64,000 nt of DNA from Roseomonas sp. AR75 (GCF_005222815.1 NZ_STGB01000001.1:1488001-1552000), one strand, 5' to 3'; numbered from the stretch's first letter, positions 34,429 through 44,481 are shown. Notes: generated by a model not told the origin, from the sequence alone. Translations and numbers: made by a program.

Positions 34429-35892
34429 TCAGGCGCGCCGCCATGTCGTGCCCTGCGGCCCGTCCTCCAGCAGGATGCCCTGGCCGGCGAGTTCCTTCCG
34501 GATTCGATCGGCCTCGGCCCAGTTCTTTTCCTTCCGGGCCGCGAGGCGGGCGGCGATGGCGGCTTCGATGGCTGATTCGCCGGACGCTGTTGCTGTGCCG
34601 GGATGAAGCGTCGCACCGACACCTAGAGCAGCGCCGGGGGCGGTCGCATCCTGAAAGTCGCCGCGCAGCCACGCCGAAGGGTCACGTGACAGCAGACCAA
34701 GCATCTTCCCGGCCATCAGGATACGCCCCTTCAGCCAGGGCAAGTCCTGCGCGTCGTCCGCCGCCATCGCCTTGTTCGCCGCCGAAACCAGGTAGTGCAG
34801 CGACGCCAGCGCCAGCGGCGTGTTCAGGTCGTCGGCCAGCGCCTGCTCGAAGGGCGGCTGCTCCACCGGGTGTGGCTCCTCGCTGCGCTCCGGCGTCACC
34901 TCCGCCATCTTCGACAGCGCGCGGTAGAAGCGGTCGAGCTCCCTCCGCGCCTCCTGCAAGGCGGCCTCGGTGTAGTCCAGCGCCATGCGGTACTGCGTCT
35001 TCAGCAGCAACAGCCGGAACGCCTCGCCCGCCCACGGACCCAGCCCCAGAATGTCCTGCACGGTCCGGAAATTGCCGAGCGACTTCGACATCTTCTCGCC
35101 GTCGACGAGCAGCATGCCGTTGTGCATCCAGTATCGCGCGAAGTGACTGCCGGGAAACGCGCAGAGGCTCTGCGCCACCTCGTTCTCGTGGTGCGGAAAC
35201 AGCAGGTCGGCGCCGCCGCCGTGAATGTCGAAATCCGGCCCCAGATGTTTCCACGACATGGCGGAGCACTCGATGTGCCAGCCCGGCCGCCCGCGTCCCC
35301 AGGGGCTCTCCCAGCCGGGCTGGTCGGGCGTGCTCGGCTTCCACAGCACGAAGTCACCGGGATCGCGCTTGTAGGGCGCGACCTCGACGCGCGCACCGGC
35401 CAGCAACTCGTCCGGCGAGCGGCCCGACAGCTTGCCGTACTCCGCGAAGCTGGCGACGGCGAACAGCACATGACCTTCCGCCGCATAGGCGTGGCCGTTG
35501 GCGATCAGCCTCTCGATGAGCGAAACCATCTCCGGGATGGTGCCGGTCGCGCGCGGCTCGACATCCGGCGGCAGTACGCCGAGGGCTGCCATGTCGCGGT
35601 GGAAATCGGCGGTCGTCCGCGTGGTCACGCTCTCGATGCTCTCGCCGCTGTCGCGCGCGCGGTCGATGATCTTGTCCTCGACATCGGTGATGTTCCGCGC
35701 ATAGGTCACCTTCGGGTAGAGCCGCCGCAGCAGCCGCACCAGCACGTCGAACACCACGTTCGGCCGCGCATTGCCGAGATGCGCCAAGTCATAGACCGTC
35801 GGGCCGCAGACATAGATGCGGACATGGTTCGGATCGAGCGGGACGAAGCGCTCCTTGCGGCGCGTCGCGCTGTTGTGGATCTGCAGTTCCAT
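34429..35892 (-). CDS. cysS: Cysteinyl-tRNA synthetase
   Basis: A 487-residue class I synthetase. Zinc ligands match E. coli CysRS: Cys29 (VCGPTVYD), Cys209 (HIECSAM), His234 and Glu238 (FPHHENE). The HIGH motif is H38LGN and the KMSKS loop is at residues 267-271 ([10 protein letters not shown]). The C-terminal anticodon-binding part is normal in size. It follows gltX by 5 bases, forming a gltX-cysS operon, and lies near cysK-cysE. Confidence 0.96.
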   Translation of the reverse strand: MELQIHNSATRRKERFVPLDPNHVRIYVCGPTVYDLAHLGNARPNVVFDVLVRLLRRLYPKVTYARNITDVEDKIIDRARDSGESIESVTTRTTADFHRDMAALGVLPPDVEPRATGTIPEMVSLIERLIANGHAYAAEGHVLFAVASFAEYGKLSGRSPDELLAGARVEVAPYKRDPGDFVLWKPSTPDQPGWESPWGRGRPGWHIECSAMSWKHLGPDFDIHGGGADLLFPHHENEVAQSLCAFPGSHFARYWMHNGMLLVDGEKMSKSLGNFRTVQDILGLGPWAGEAFRLLLLKTQYRMALDYTEAALQEARRELDRFYRALSKMAEVTPERSEEPHPVEQPPFEQALADDLNTPLALASLHYLVSAANKAMAADDAQDLPWLKGRILMAGKMLGLLSRDPSAWLRGDFQDATAPGAALGVGATLHPGTATASGESAIEAAIAARLAARKEKNWAEADRIRKELAGQGILLEDGPQGTTWRRA

Positions 35893-35897
35893 GGTGC

Positions 35898-37229
35898 TCA
35901 GCCTGCGGCCTGCTGCAGGCGCTTCAGCGCCCGCGCACGGCCGATCAACGGAAGGAAGACCTTGAGGTCGGGGCCGTGGTCCTCGCCGGTCAGCGCCCGG
36001 CGCAGCGGCAGGTACAGCGCCTTGCCCTTGCGCCCGGTGCGCTCCGCAAGCGTCGCTGTCCAGCCAGGCCAGGTGGCCTCATCCCAGGGCTCCTCGGGCA
36101 GGGTCTCGGCGGCGGCACGCAGCAGCGCGGCATCGGCCGGATCGCCCGCGGGCACGATATCACCGGCGACAACATCCCACCAATCACGGACTTCGCGGAA
36201 CAGGTCGAGGTTGCCGCGCACCGCGAGCCAGAATTTTTCGTCCGCTCCATCAGGGAGCCTCTCCTGCACGGCGGTGAAGTCCAGGCCGTGCAGCCATTTC
36301 CGGTTCAGCGCCAGCAACTGCTTCGTGTCGAAGCGTGCCGTGCTCTTCGATACCTTCGTCAGGTCGTAGGACGGCGCGAGGTCGGCGGGCATGCCGGGCA
36401 CGGGATCGGTGCTGGACCCGAGCGCCACCAGATAGCCCGCCAGCGCCGCCGGCTCCACGCCATCGCGCCGCAGCTGCCGCAGCCCGACGCTGCCGGTGCG
36501 CTTCGACAGCGGCCCGCCATCGGCATCGGTCAGCAGCGGCAGATGCGCGAAGCGCAGCGTGCGCGCATCGCCACCCAACGCCCCGAAGATATCGAGCTGG
36601 ATGCCGGTGTTGGTGACGTGGTCCTCGCCGCGCACCACATCGGTGATGCCCGTCTCCAGGTCGTCCACGACCGAGGTGAAGGTGTAGAGGAAGCTGCCAT
36701 CGGCGCGGATCAGCACCGGATCCGACAGGCTGGTCAGCTTCACGCTGCGCTCGCCCAGCACGCCGTCCTTCCAGGACACCGACCCGCCCGAAAGCAGGAA
36801 GCGCCAATGCGGCTGCTTGCCGTTGGCGATGGCGCGGTCCAGCTGCTCCTTCGTCATCTTCAGCGCGGCGCGGTCGTACAGCGGCGGCTTGTGCTGCCGG
36901 ATGCGCTGCTCCCGCTTGTAGGCCAGCTCCTCCTCGGTCTCGAGGCAGGGATAGAGCCGGCCGGAGGCCTTCAGCCGGGCGGCCGCGGCCTCATAGGCGG
37001 CGATGTGGTCGGACTGGCGGCGGAACTCGTCCCAGTCGAGGCCCAGCCAGCGGAGGTCCTCCTCGATCGCCTGCGCGTATTCGGGCTTGGACCGCTCGGT
37101 GTCGGTGTCGTCGAGGCGCAGCAGGAAGCGCCCGCCCTGGCGCCTTGCCAGGCACCAATTGGCGATCGCGATGCGGGCATTGCCGACATGCAGCAATCCC
37201 GTGGGTGACGGCGCGAAGCGGACCTTCAT
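35898..37229 (-). CDS. gltX: Glutamyl-tRNA synthetase
   Basis: A 443-residue class I GluRS of the shorter alphaproteobacterial form. HIGH region: [18 protein letters not shown]; glutamate/ATP pocket: [14 protein letters not shown] and [18 protein letters not shown] variant: LSKRTGS. Many alphaproteobacteria carry two GltX paralogs, one of which may charge tRNA-Gln for amidation; this one cannot be assigned. The first gene of the gltX-cysS unit, it is divergent from a Tyr/Pro-rich gene. Confidence 0.93.
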   Translation of the reverse strand: MKVRFAPSPTGLLHVGNARIAIANWCLARRQGGRFLLRLDDTDTERSKPEYAQAIEEDLRWLGLDWDEFRRQSDHIAAYEAAAARLKASGRLYPCLETEEELAYKREQRIRQHKPPLYDRAALKMTKEQLDRAIANGKQPHWRFLLSGGSVSWKDGVLGERSVKLTSLSDPVLIRADGSFLYTFTSVVDDLETGITDVVRGEDHVTNTGIQLDIFGALGGDARTLRFAHLPLLTDADGGPLSKRTGSVGLRQLRRDGVEPAALAGYLVALGSSTDPVPGMPADLAPSYDLTKVSKSTARFDTKQLLALNRKWLHGLDFTAVQERLPDGADEKFWLAVRGNLDLFREVRDWWDVVAGDIVPAGDPADAALLRAAAETLPEEPWDEATWPGWTATLAERTGRKGKALYLPLRRALTGEDHGPDLKVFLPLIGRARALKRLQQAAG

Positions 37230-37343
37230 GGGGCGCGACAGGAACGCCAGATGCGGCGGGAAGGCAAGGCGGACTGCCTTGATGCGGGCGCAATCGGGTC
37301 GTCTGATGGCGTCCTGCGCAGAGGCGCAACGGAGGCGCGGGCA

Positions 37344-37739
37344 ATGAGCGGGTCACTGGCGGTTCGGGGGGCGGTCTTCGCGGCGGTGATGGCCGCCGGG
37401 ACGCTGGCGGCGCCGGCGGCCCAGGCCGATTGGCGCGGCCGTCCGGGCTGGGGCTATGCGCCGCCGCGCGCCTATTACGCGCCCCCGCGCTACGTGGCAC
37501 CGCGGGCCTATTACCCGCCGCCGGCCTATCGGGGCTATTATCCCGGCGCCGGGCTGGCGCTGGGCGCTATCGTCGGGCTGGGCATCGGGGCTGCCATCGC
37601 CTCGCAGCCCTACTACGCGCCGCCGCCCCCGCCGCCGGTCTACTACGCCCCGCCCCCGCCGCCCGTCTACTACGCGCCGCCGCCGGCGGTGGTCTATCCG
37701 GCGCCCGGCTGGGTCGGGCCGGCAAAGCAGGGCTGGTAG
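37344..37739 (+). CDS. Secreted Tyr/Pro-rich protein with glycine-zipper segment
   Basis: A 131-residue protein with a signal peptide ending AAPAAQADW. It continues with repeated (A/V)YYAPP / YYPPP units, a Gly/Ala hydrophobic stretch GLALGAIVGLGIGAAIA resembling a glycine zipper, then more YYAPPPPPP. It resembles the product of 10056-10394. A GGAGG at 37331-37335 supports ATG 37344. It is probably envelope associated; the function is unknown. Confidence 0.6.
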   Translation: MSGSLAVRGAVFAAVMAAGTLAAPAAQADWRGRPGWGYAPPRAYYAPPRYVAPRAYYPPPAYRGYYPGAGLALGAIVGLGIGAAIASQPYYAPPPPPPVYYAPPPPPVYYAPPPAVVYPAPGWVGPAKQGW

Positions 37740-37764
37740 AGCAGGCGGGCGGCCGGGGAACGGG

Positions 37765-38418
37765 TCAGACCCGCTCCGTCTGCGCCGCCTTCACCCGCTC
37801 CAGCTCGCCGCGCAGGCTGGCCAGTTCGGCGCGCAGCGCAGCGATCTGCTCGCCCACCGGGTCCTCGTTGAGGCCGCCGAGCCCATAGCCGATCCCGCCA
37901 TCGTCGCAGGGCGAGCCCTTCGGCGGGCGCGCGGGGATGCCGACCACCGTGCACCCGGCCGGCACCGCACTCACCACCACAGCATTCGCGCCCACGCGCG
38001 CGCCACGGCCGACCCGGATCGGGCCAAGCACCTGCGCGCCGGCGCCGATGGTCACATGGTCCTCGATGGTCGGGTGCCGCTTGCCCGGCTGGCCGGAAAG
38101 CCCGCCGAGCGTGACGCCATGATAGATCAGCACGTCGTCGCCGATCTCCGCCGTCTCGCCGATCACCACGCCCATGCCGTGGTCGATGAACAGCCGCCGC
38201 CCGATCGTGGCACCCGGATGGATCTCGATCCCCGTCAGCATGCGCGCGACGTGGGAGGAGAGCCGCCCGGGGCCGCGCAGCCCATGCGTCCACAACCAGT
38301 GCGACAGGCGGTGCCACAGCACCGCATGCACGCCGGCATAGCAGAAGACGCTCTCGAACCAGGATGGCCGCGCGGGGTCGCGGGCGCGGACGTTGCGGGC
38401 GAGTTCCAGCAGTTCCAT
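37765..38418 (-). CDS. cysE: Serine O-acetyltransferase
   Basis: A 217-residue hexapeptide-repeat (left-handed beta-helix) acetyltransferase making O-acetylserine for cysteine synthesis. Family core: [44 protein letters not shown] and [19 protein letters not shown]. It is the short, EpsC-like class. ATG 38418 is used here; GTG 38430 overlaps the cysK stop (GTGA) and is also possible. It works with the upstream cysK in one operon. Confidence 0.9.
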   Translation of the reverse strand: MELLELARNVRARDPARPSWFESVFCYAGVHAVLWHRLSHWLWTHGLRGPGRLSSHVARMLTGIEIHPGATIGRRLFIDHGMGVVIGETAEIGDDVLIYHGVTLGGLSGQPGKRHPTIEDHVTIGAGAQVLGPIRVGRGARVGANAVVVSAVPAGCTVVGIPARPPKGSPCDDGGIGYGLGGLNEDPVGEQIAALRAELASLRGELERVKAAQTERV

Positions 38419-38426
38419 GGGAAGGA

Positions 38427-39449
38427 TCACTCCATCCAGGCCGGCGCCGGCAGGCCGCGCGCGCGCAGGAAATCCGGATTGAACAGCTTCGACTGGTAGC
38501 GGGCCGCGCCGTCGCAGAGCACCGTCACCACCGTATGGCCGGGCCCGAGGTCGCGCGCCACGCGGATCGCCGCGGCCACGTTCAGCCCGGCGCTGCCGCC
38601 GACCGAGATGCCTTCATGCATCTGCAGGTCGAACACCTGCTCCAGCATCTCGGGGTCCTGCACCTGCACCGCGTCGTCGATCAGGTCGCGCGCGGCGGCG
38701 AGGTTGCCGGGCGCCCGCGCGGCCTGGCCGATGCCCTCGGTGATGGAATTTCCCTCGGCCTTCACCTCCCCGGTCTTCACCCAGGAGAACAGGCCGCTGC
38801 CGCCGGGATCGGCCAGCACGATGCGCACATCCTTGCGCCGCGCCTTCAGCGCGCGCGCGACGCCGGCCAGCGTTCCCCCGGTGCCGCAGGCGCAGGTGAA
38901 GGCATCCACCGCGCCGCCGGTCTGCTCCCATATCTCGGGGCCGGTCGTCGCCTCATGCGCGGCGGCGTTGGCCAGGTTGTCGAACTGGTTGGCCCAGACG
39001 GCGCCCAGTTCCTCCGCCAGGCGGCGCGAGACATGGACGTAGTTGCCGGGATCGGCGAAGGGCTTCGGATCCACGAGCCGCAGGTCGGCGCCGATCATGC
39101 GGAGGTAGTCCAGCTTCTCCTTCGCCTGGGTGTGGGGCACGACGATGATGCTCTTCCACCCCATCGCATTCGCCGCCAGGGCGATGCCGATGCCGGTGTT
39201 GCCGGCGGTGCCCTCCACCACGGTGCCGGGCTGGCCAGGCGTCAGCAGCCCGCGATCCACGGCATCGCGCAGGATGCCGAGCGCGGCACGGTCCTTCACG
39301 CTGCCGCCGGGGTTCATGAACTCGGCCTTGCCGAGAATCTCGCAGCCGGTCGCCGCCGAGGCGCGCCGGAGCCGGATCAGCGGCGTGCGTCCCACCGCCC
39401 CCCAGAAGCCGTCCACCACGGAGGAAGTCACGGGCAAGGCGGCATCCAT
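38427..39449 (-). CDS. cysK: Cysteine synthase (O-acetylserine sulfhydrylase type)
   Basis: A 340-residue fold-type II PLP enzyme. The Schiff-base lysine is Lys52 in [13 protein letters not shown], the substrate loop is GTAGNTGIG, and the phosphate-binding [15 protein letters not shown] and [15 protein letters not shown] follow. It converts O-acetylserine and sulfide to cysteine. ATG 39449 is preceded by AGAGGA at seven bases. The protein is a little longer than E. coli CysK and could be a CysM/Cys1-like variant. It is coupled to cysE. Confidence 0.88.
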   Translation of the reverse strand: MDAALPVTSSVVDGFWGAVGRTPLIRLRRASAATGCEILGKAEFMNPGGSVKDRAALGILRDAVDRGLLTPGQPGTVVEGTAGNTGIGIALAANAMGWKSIIVVPHTQAKEKLDYLRMIGADLRLVDPKPFADPGNYVHVSRRLAEELGAVWANQFDNLANAAAHEATTGPEIWEQTGGAVDAFTCACGTGGTLAGVARALKARRKDVRIVLADPGGSGLFSWVKTGEVKAEGNSITEGIGQAARAPGNLAAARDLIDDAVQVQDPEMLEQVFDLQMHEGISVGGSAGLNVAAAIRVARDLGPGHTVVTVLCDGAARYQSKLFNPDFLRARGLPAPAWME

Positions 39450-39672
39450 CGTCGCGTCCTCTGGCCGGTCCATCGCAGATAAGGCGTCGCCGCCGCGGCT
39501 TTCCAGCGTCGCGGTCCGGGCGTTCCCGCGAAAGCGAGGATCATGCATGCTCCGCGCGCATGATGACGCCGAAAGCCTTCTGCGGTTCTGCTTACCCGGA
39601 GAGTGGAATTTCACCTCGGCCGCCGCGGGCAGCCGGATGTTTTTTCTTGCCGCCGCAAGCGCGGCGGCCGCG

Positions 39673-40656
39673 ATGAGCCTCGATGCCGCAACGGCGGAGC
39701 GATTCGCCCGGATCGCGCTCGGCCATGTCGGGCAGGAATGGCCCCAGAAGCTCGACCTGGTGCTGGAAGGCCCGCAGGATCTGCTGCGCCCTGCCCTGCT
39801 GCACCCCGCCTTCCATGGCAGCTTCGACTGGCATTCCTGCGTGCATGCCCATTGGATGCTGGCCCGCCTGCTGCGCCGCTTCCCGGACCTGCCGAGCGCC
39901 GGTGCCATCGCCGCCCGTTTCGACCGCGCCTTCACACCCGACACTATCGCGGCCGAGCGCGCCTTCCTCGCCCGCCCCTCGGCGCGCGGCTTCGAGCGCC
40001 CCTATGGCTGGGCCTGGCTGCTGAAGCTGCATGCGGAGCTTGAGGACCGGTGGGCTTCGCGCCTCGCTCCGCTCGCGCAGGATTTCGCCGCCCGCTTCGC
40101 CGCCCACCTGCCGCGCGCGGATTACCCGGTGCGGCATGGCGTGCATGCCAACACCGCCTTCGCCCTGACGCTGGCCGCCGACTGGGCGGAGCGGCACGAC
40201 CCTGGCCTGCTGGCCCTGTTCCGCGCCACCGCGCAGCGCTGGTACGCCGCCGATTCGGATGCCCGCCCCTGGGAGCCCTCCGGCGAGGACTTTCTTTCGC
40301 CCACCCTGGCCGAGGCCGTCTGCATGGCGCGTCTGCTGCCGCCGGCCGCATTCGCCCCCTGGTTCGACCGCTTTCTTCCGCGCCTGGCCGATGGCGAGCC
40401 CGCGGCGCTGCTGACGCCGGCGCGCGTCAGCGACCGGACCGATGGGCGCATCGTGCATCTGGACGGGCTGAACCTGTCGCGCGCCTGGTGCTGGCGGGCG
40501 CTGGGCACCACGCTGCATGCGGCAGACCCTCGCCGCGCGCTGGCCGAAGCGGCGGCGGAGCGGCACCTCGCCGCCTCGCTGGCCGAGGTCGGCGGGCACT
40601 ACATGGGCGCGCATTGGCTGGCGAGCTTCGCGGTGCTGGCGCTCGACGGGGCGTGA
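39673..40656 (+). CDS. DUF2891 family protein
   Basis: A 327-residue protein matching the DUF2891 pattern: ARIALGHVGQEWPQKLDLVL, HPAFHGSFDWHSCVHAHWML, RPYGWAWLLKLHAEL, RHGVHANTAFALTLA, DFLSPTLAEAVCMARLLP and VGGHYMGAHWLASFAVLAL. The many conserved His and Trp residues resemble an alpha/alpha-barrel glycan-active fold, but no activity is established. ATG 39673 is preferred; an in-frame ATG at 39637 adds an Ala-rich segment. Confidence 0.8.
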   Translation: MSLDAATAERFARIALGHVGQEWPQKLDLVLEGPQDLLRPALLHPAFHGSFDWHSCVHAHWMLARLLRRFPDLPSAGAIAARFDRAFTPDTIAAERAFLARPSARGFERPYGWAWLLKLHAELEDRWASRLAPLAQDFAARFAAHLPRADYPVRHGVHANTAFALTLAADWAERHDPGLLALFRATAQRWYAADSDARPWEPSGEDFLSPTLAEAVCMARLLPPAAFAPWFDRFLPRLADGEPAALLTPARVSDRTDGRIVHLDGLNLSRAWCWRALGTTLHAADPRRALAEAAAERHLAASLAEVGGHYMGAHWLASFAVLALDGA

Positions 40657-40718
40657 TCCGGCGACATCCTGCGTCGAATGTCGCGCGAACACCCCACAAC
40701 GCCCGCGCGAGACGCTGC

Positions 40719-40796
40719 ATTCCGAACAAAACCGAACACACCGGAATCGTCCCGGTGGGTTAGATTGTTCTCGTTATTCGCGGGGACCGACCCACC
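40719..40796. promoter_or_regulatory. Repeat-rich control region of the XRE regulator
   Basis: It contains ATTCCG (40719-40724) inverted to CGGAAT (40742-40747), two direct CCGAACA copies at 40722-40728 and 40732-40738 (10-base period, one DNA turn), and GGTGGGT (40754-40760) inverted to ACCCACC (40790-40796), which ends 3 bases before the ATG. This fits an autoregulatory operator plus a leader hairpin that could mask the start. Confidence 0.5.
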
Positions 40797-40799
40797 ACA

Positions 40800-41162
40800 A
40801 TGGTTGCAATGACCAAGCCGCTGGCTGGTCGAGGCGAGACCTCGGCCGACTACAAGCGCGACCTGGGCCTGTACGTCCGGGACCTTCGCATGCGCCGCGG
40901 CCTGACCCAGGCCGAGCTCGCGAAGGCCGTCGGGATGACATACTACACCTCGATCAGCGCCATCGAGGTCGGCCGCAACGTCGTTCCCTCCGAGCGCTAC
41001 ATGGCCTTCGCGGAGGCGCTGGACGTGGACCCCCGCATCTTCGGCCGCCGCGTGCTGGCGCTGACCAATCCCTGGATGCACGCGATGCTCTTCGCCGCGC
41101 GGCCGAAGGAGGAGATCGACCGGCTCAACGCCGTGCTGGGGCAGCGCGTCAGCTCGCAGTAG
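40800..41162 (+). CDS. XRE-family helix-turn-helix regulator
   Basis: A 120-residue DNA-binding protein. A HTH_3/Cro-type domain spans about residues 22-75: LGLYVRDLRMRRGLTQAELA, KAVGMTYYTSISAIEVGRN and ALDVDPRIFGRRVL. The tail is helical. The start is ATG 40800 (ATG 40809 possible). The DUF1963 gene follows after 32 bases. The target is unknown, but the upstream repeats make self-regulation likely. Confidence 0.8.
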   Translation: MVAMTKPLAGRGETSADYKRDLGLYVRDLRMRRGLTQAELAKAVGMTYYTSISAIEVGRNVVPSERYMAFAEALDVDPRIFGRRVLALTNPWMHAMLFAARPKEEIDRLNAVLGQRVSSQ

Positions 41163-41194
41163 GCGCGACGCGCTCGGCGGCGGGAGAATCGGCT

Positions 41195-42430
41195 GTGCCG
41201 TTCAAGCTGTTTGGAAAGAAGCCATCTGCCACCACCAGGCCGGACATCGCCGAGATGCTGGCCGAGGCGGAGGTGCGAAGCGGCGCCGCGACGCGCGCCA
41301 AGGAAGTGCCTGCCTGGGCACTGCTCTTGCGTTCGCCCTACAAGTCGTACCCCGAACCGACCAGTTGGCTGGGCGGTACGCCCAAGGTTCCGCCGACATT
41401 CCAATGGCCCGAGGACAAGGACGGCCGCGCTCTTCATTTCGTCGCGCAGATCGACCTGGCCGCCTTGAAGCCAGAACCCTCCACCGGCGCCCGCGCGCCC
41501 GGCTTGCCCGCCGAGGGCGCGCTTCTGGCCTTCATCGGCAACGGCCATGCGGTGCGCGTTCTCTCCCGGCGGGAGATGGAGCATGCCGTCGCGACGCCGC
41601 CGCCATCGACGCTGCCGGACCTGTCGGAACATGGCTTCTGGGGCCCGGGTTCGACCTTCGGGCACTGGCCGGTCGATCCGGTGGCCTATGTCAGCCGCGG
41701 CGAGGAGCGCCCGGCCTTCCTCCCCGATCCATTCGCGACGCCGCAGCAATGGATCACCAACTGGGGTCTGGCCGCGCTCGAAGCCTCCTTGGCCCACGAC
41801 GCGCTTGCGCTGGAACTGCGCCAGGGCCGCGAGTTCATGGAGCAGCGCCGGTCCCAGGCGGCCCTCGGCCGGGCGTTGCCGTCGATGCCGCACATCGAAC
41901 GACGCATCGCCCATTGCGCGCTGTTGGAAGAGCGTGCCCCCGCGGTGCTCGATGCATTGCAGGACTGGCGGGCGACCTGCGCGGCGCGGCCTGCCGAGAC
42001 GGCCGTCGATGTCTCCGCCCTTGCCGCCATCTTCGCCGTGCGCACGCGCCTCAGCGCGGCGATGCAAAGCAACTACGGCGCGCGCACGGTGCTGGCAGGC
42101 ACCGCGCGTGCCGTGTGGCAGAAGCTCCTTGCCGATGCGCCGGGCACGCAAGGCCGCAAGGACTTCTCCGCCATCGCGACCGCCTATCGCCCGTTCGTCG
42201 AAGCCAGGATCACGGACTGGCGCGGCCACCGTCTGTTCGGCATCGAGCCGGAGTTCCCGAACAACTTCGAAGACCTGCGCAACCAGAGCCCGCTGATCTC
42301 GATTGCTGCGGACGAGCTTCTCGGCACGCAATCGGAACACGACTACGGCTTCTCCGTGTGGCTCGAGGACCAGGACGTCGCCCTTGGCCGCTACACGGGC
42401 GGACAATTCATCCAGCATTGCGCGGTCTGA
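41195..42430 (+). CDS. DUF1963 (YwqG-like) family protein
   Basis: A 411-residue protein. The N-terminal half matches DUF1963: SWLGGTPKVPPTFQWPEDKD, then LHFVAQIDLAAL and EGALLAFIG. The C-terminal segment FGIEPEFPNNFEDLRNQSPL and FSVWLEDQDVALGRYTGGQF is also typical. The function is unknown. The start is GTG 41195 with GGGAG 7 bases upstream. It is likely co-transcribed with the XRE regulator. Confidence 0.75.
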   Translation: MPFKLFGKKPSATTRPDIAEMLAEAEVRSGAATRAKEVPAWALLLRSPYKSYPEPTSWLGGTPKVPPTFQWPEDKDGRALHFVAQIDLAALKPEPSTGARAPGLPAEGALLAFIGNGHAVRVLSRREMEHAVATPPPSTLPDLSEHGFWGPGSTFGHWPVDPVAYVSRGEERPAFLPDPFATPQQWITNWGLAALEASLAHDALALELRQGREFMEQRRSQAALGRALPSMPHIERRIAHCALLEERAPAVLDALQDWRATCAARPAETAVDVSALAAIFAVRTRLSAAMQSNYGARTVLAGTARAVWQKLLADAPGTQGRKDFSAIATAYRPFVEARITDWRGHRLFGIEPEFPNNFEDLRNQSPLISIAADELLGTQSEHDYGFSVWLEDQDVALGRYTGGQFIQHCAV

Positions 42431-42503
42431 AGCGCCGGACCGCTCCGTCTCCGCCGAATTCCATCGGTCGCCGGCAGGCATGACGTGCCGAAGCGGCAGG
42501 ATC

Positions 42504-42580
42504 TGGCGCGCCCGGAGGGATTCGAACCCCCGACCTACGGAGTAGAAATCCGATGCTCTATCCAGCTGAGCTACGGGCGC
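42504..42580 (-). tRNA. tRNA-Arg (anticodon UCU)
   Basis: Minus strand: acceptor GCGCCCG pairs with CGGGCGC; D-arm GCTC...GAGC; anticodon loop TTTCTAC gives UCU; T-arm GGGGG-TTCGAAT-CCCTC; discriminator G and encoded CCA. It is 77 bases long. The first anticodon-stem pair (T27-T43) is mismatched. It decodes AGA, a codon expected to be rare in this GC-rich genome. Confidence 0.9.
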
Positions 42581-42737
42581 CCATGCGCGGCCTTACCATC
42601 CGGGGCGCGGACCGGGTAGGCCGCTGATCGCTCGCCTTTCTCGGGCAGTATACGAACGCAATCCAACCCAGGATTGACGCCCCGCACCCTCGCCCGGCAA
42701 TTTCGCCTCCCCTCTCTCGTGCCAGGAGCCGAGCGCG

Positions 42738-44477
42738 ATTCCGCGGCGAGCAGCGACGATCCCGCGCCTTCGCCGCCTGCTTGCCGCCGCGTTGCTGCTC
42801 GCGCTGCCCGGCGTCGCGCGGGCGCAGACGCCGCCGCCCCTGCCCGGCATCATCCAGCGCGTGTTGCCGCCGCAGCCGCCCGAGCTTGGCCCGCCCCTGC
42901 TGCCGCCGGAGACCGGGCCGATCACCGGCCCCGGTGCCGGCCGCCTCATCCTGCCCGCGCGCGTCACCATCGCCGGCAACACGGCGCTGGCCGAGGCAGC
43001 GCTGCGCGTCCGCTTCGCCGCGTTGGAGAACCGCCAGGTCACGCTGGCCGAGGTGGAGCAGGCGCGGCTGGCGATCCTCGGCGCCTATCGCGAGGCCGGA
43101 TTTCCCTACGTTGCCGTGCGGGCGACCCTGGCCGCCCTCGCCGAAGGCGGTATCGAGCTCCGCTTCCTGGTGATCGAGGGCGTCATCGCGGAGATCACGC
43201 TCGAGGGCGACATCGGCCCGGCCGAGCGCCAGGCGCGCCGCTTCCTCGATCCGCTGCTGGGGCAGCGCCCGCTGCCCGCCGCCGCGCTGGAACGCGCGCT
43301 GCTGCTGGCGGGCGACATCGCCGGCGTCACCGCGCGCGGCGTGCTGCGGCCGATCCCGGAGGAGCCGGGCGCGCTGCAGCTTGTCGTGCAGCTTGCGCGG
43401 CAGCCTTTCGACGGGTTCTTCAACCTCGACAACCGCGGCTACGACCTGACCGGCGCCTGGCAGGGGCTGCTGGTGGCGCATCTGAACGCCTTCACCGGCC
43501 TCGGCGAGCGCACGGAGATCGCGGCCTTCGAGACCGACGGCCACGGCCAGACCTTTCTCCAGGTCACCGAGGAGTTCTTCCTCGGCGGGTCGGGCCTCAG
43601 GCTGCGCGCCTATGCCGGTGGCGGGCGGGCGGCGCCGGGCTCGGCTCTGGCCGCGATCGGCTATGCCGGGGAAACGCGCGTAGGTGGGGCGGCGCTGCTC
43701 TATCCCGTCATCCGCAGCAGGCCGCTGAACCTGAACGTATCCGGCCATCTCGACGCCTATGAGAGCACCGTCGAGTTCCGCAGCGCGCCCGGCGAATCGC
43801 GCAGCCGGCAGAGCCGGGACGGCGTGCGGGCGCTGCGGCTGGGGGCGGATGGCGCCTTCCAGGATGCCTGGCTCGGCTTCGCCCCGGCCGCGGCGGCGAG
43901 CACGGGGCTGGTGCGGTTCTCGCAGGGGCTGAGCTGGCTCGGTGCCAGCGACGGCGACAGCGGGCTGACCGCCCGCCTCGGCAGCGATTTCGGCTTCTCG
44001 AAGGTGGTGGGCGAGGCCAGCCGGCTGCAGCCGCTGTTCTCGCCGGCCGAAGGCTGGCTGGTGTCGCTGTTCGGCGTCGTCGCCGGGCAATGGTCGGACG
44101 ACGTGCTGCCGCCGGCGGAGAAGTTCTATCTCGGCGGCAACCGGCTGGGCCGTGGCTTCTATGCCGGCCAGGTCACCGGCGACCGTGCCCTGGCGGGCAG
44201 CCTCGAGCTGCAGCTTTCCACCGTGCTCGAACTACCGCGGCTCCGCCTCGGCACGCAGTTCTACGCCTTCCGCGACGAGGGCAGCGCCTGGGACAACGGC
44301 CCCTTCGCGCTGGATCGCTCGGTGGGGTCCTGGGGCGGCGGCGTGAGGCTGCAATTCGACGAGCGGGTGCAGCTGGACATCGAGGGCGTGCGGCGCATCA
44401 CGCGGCAGCCGGATGGCGCGAACACCCAGGCGCTCAGCGCGGATGCGGCGTATGTGCGGCTGCTGGTGCGATTTTAA
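42738..44477 (+). CDS. TpsB/FhaC-type outer-membrane transporter (two-partner secretion)
   Basis: A 579-residue outer-membrane protein of the ShlB/FhaC/HecB family. After a signal peptide (RRLLAAALLLALPGVARAQ) come a Pro-rich linker, two POTRA domains (first: VTIAGNTALAEAAL to LRFLVIEG; second begins ITLEGDI) and a 16-strand-type barrel with the loop-6 motif LGGNRLGRGFYAGQ and a terminal aromatic RLLVRF. No ATG, GTG or TTG lies between the in-frame stop at 42675 and TTG 42792, which would cut the signal peptide. ATT 42738 has a perfect AGGAG nine bases before it and gives a complete signal peptide, so I place the start there. No TpsA partner is adjacent. Confidence 0.8.
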   Translation: MPRRAATIPRLRRLLAAALLLALPGVARAQTPPPLPGIIQRVLPPQPPELGPPLLPPETGPITGPGAGRLILPARVTIAGNTALAEAALRVRFAALENRQVTLAEVEQARLAILGAYREAGFPYVAVRATLAALAEGGIELRFLVIEGVIAEITLEGDIGPAERQARRFLDPLLGQRPLPAAALERALLLAGDIAGVTARGVLRPIPEEPGALQLVVQLARQPFDGFFNLDNRGYDLTGAWQGLLVAHLNAFTGLGERTEIAAFETDGHGQTFLQVTEEFFLGGSGLRLRAYAGGGRAAPGSALAAIGYAGETRVGGAALLYPVIRSRPLNLNVSGHLDAYESTVEFRSAPGESRSRQSRDGVRALRLGADGAFQDAWLGFAPAAAASTGLVRFSQGLSWLGASDGDSGLTARLGSDFGFSKVVGEASRLQPLFSPAEGWLVSLFGVVAGQWSDDVLPPAEKFYLGGNRLGRGFYAGQVTGDRALAGSLELQLSTVLELPRLRLGTQFYAFRDEGSAWDNGPFALDRSVGSWGGGVRLQFDERVQLDIEGVRRITRQPDGANTQALSADAAYVRLLVRF

Positions 44478-44481
44478 ATCG

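Noticed and set aside
42504..42580. tRNA-associated integration site
   Set aside because: No integrase, no direct repeat of the tRNA 3' end and no island on either side.
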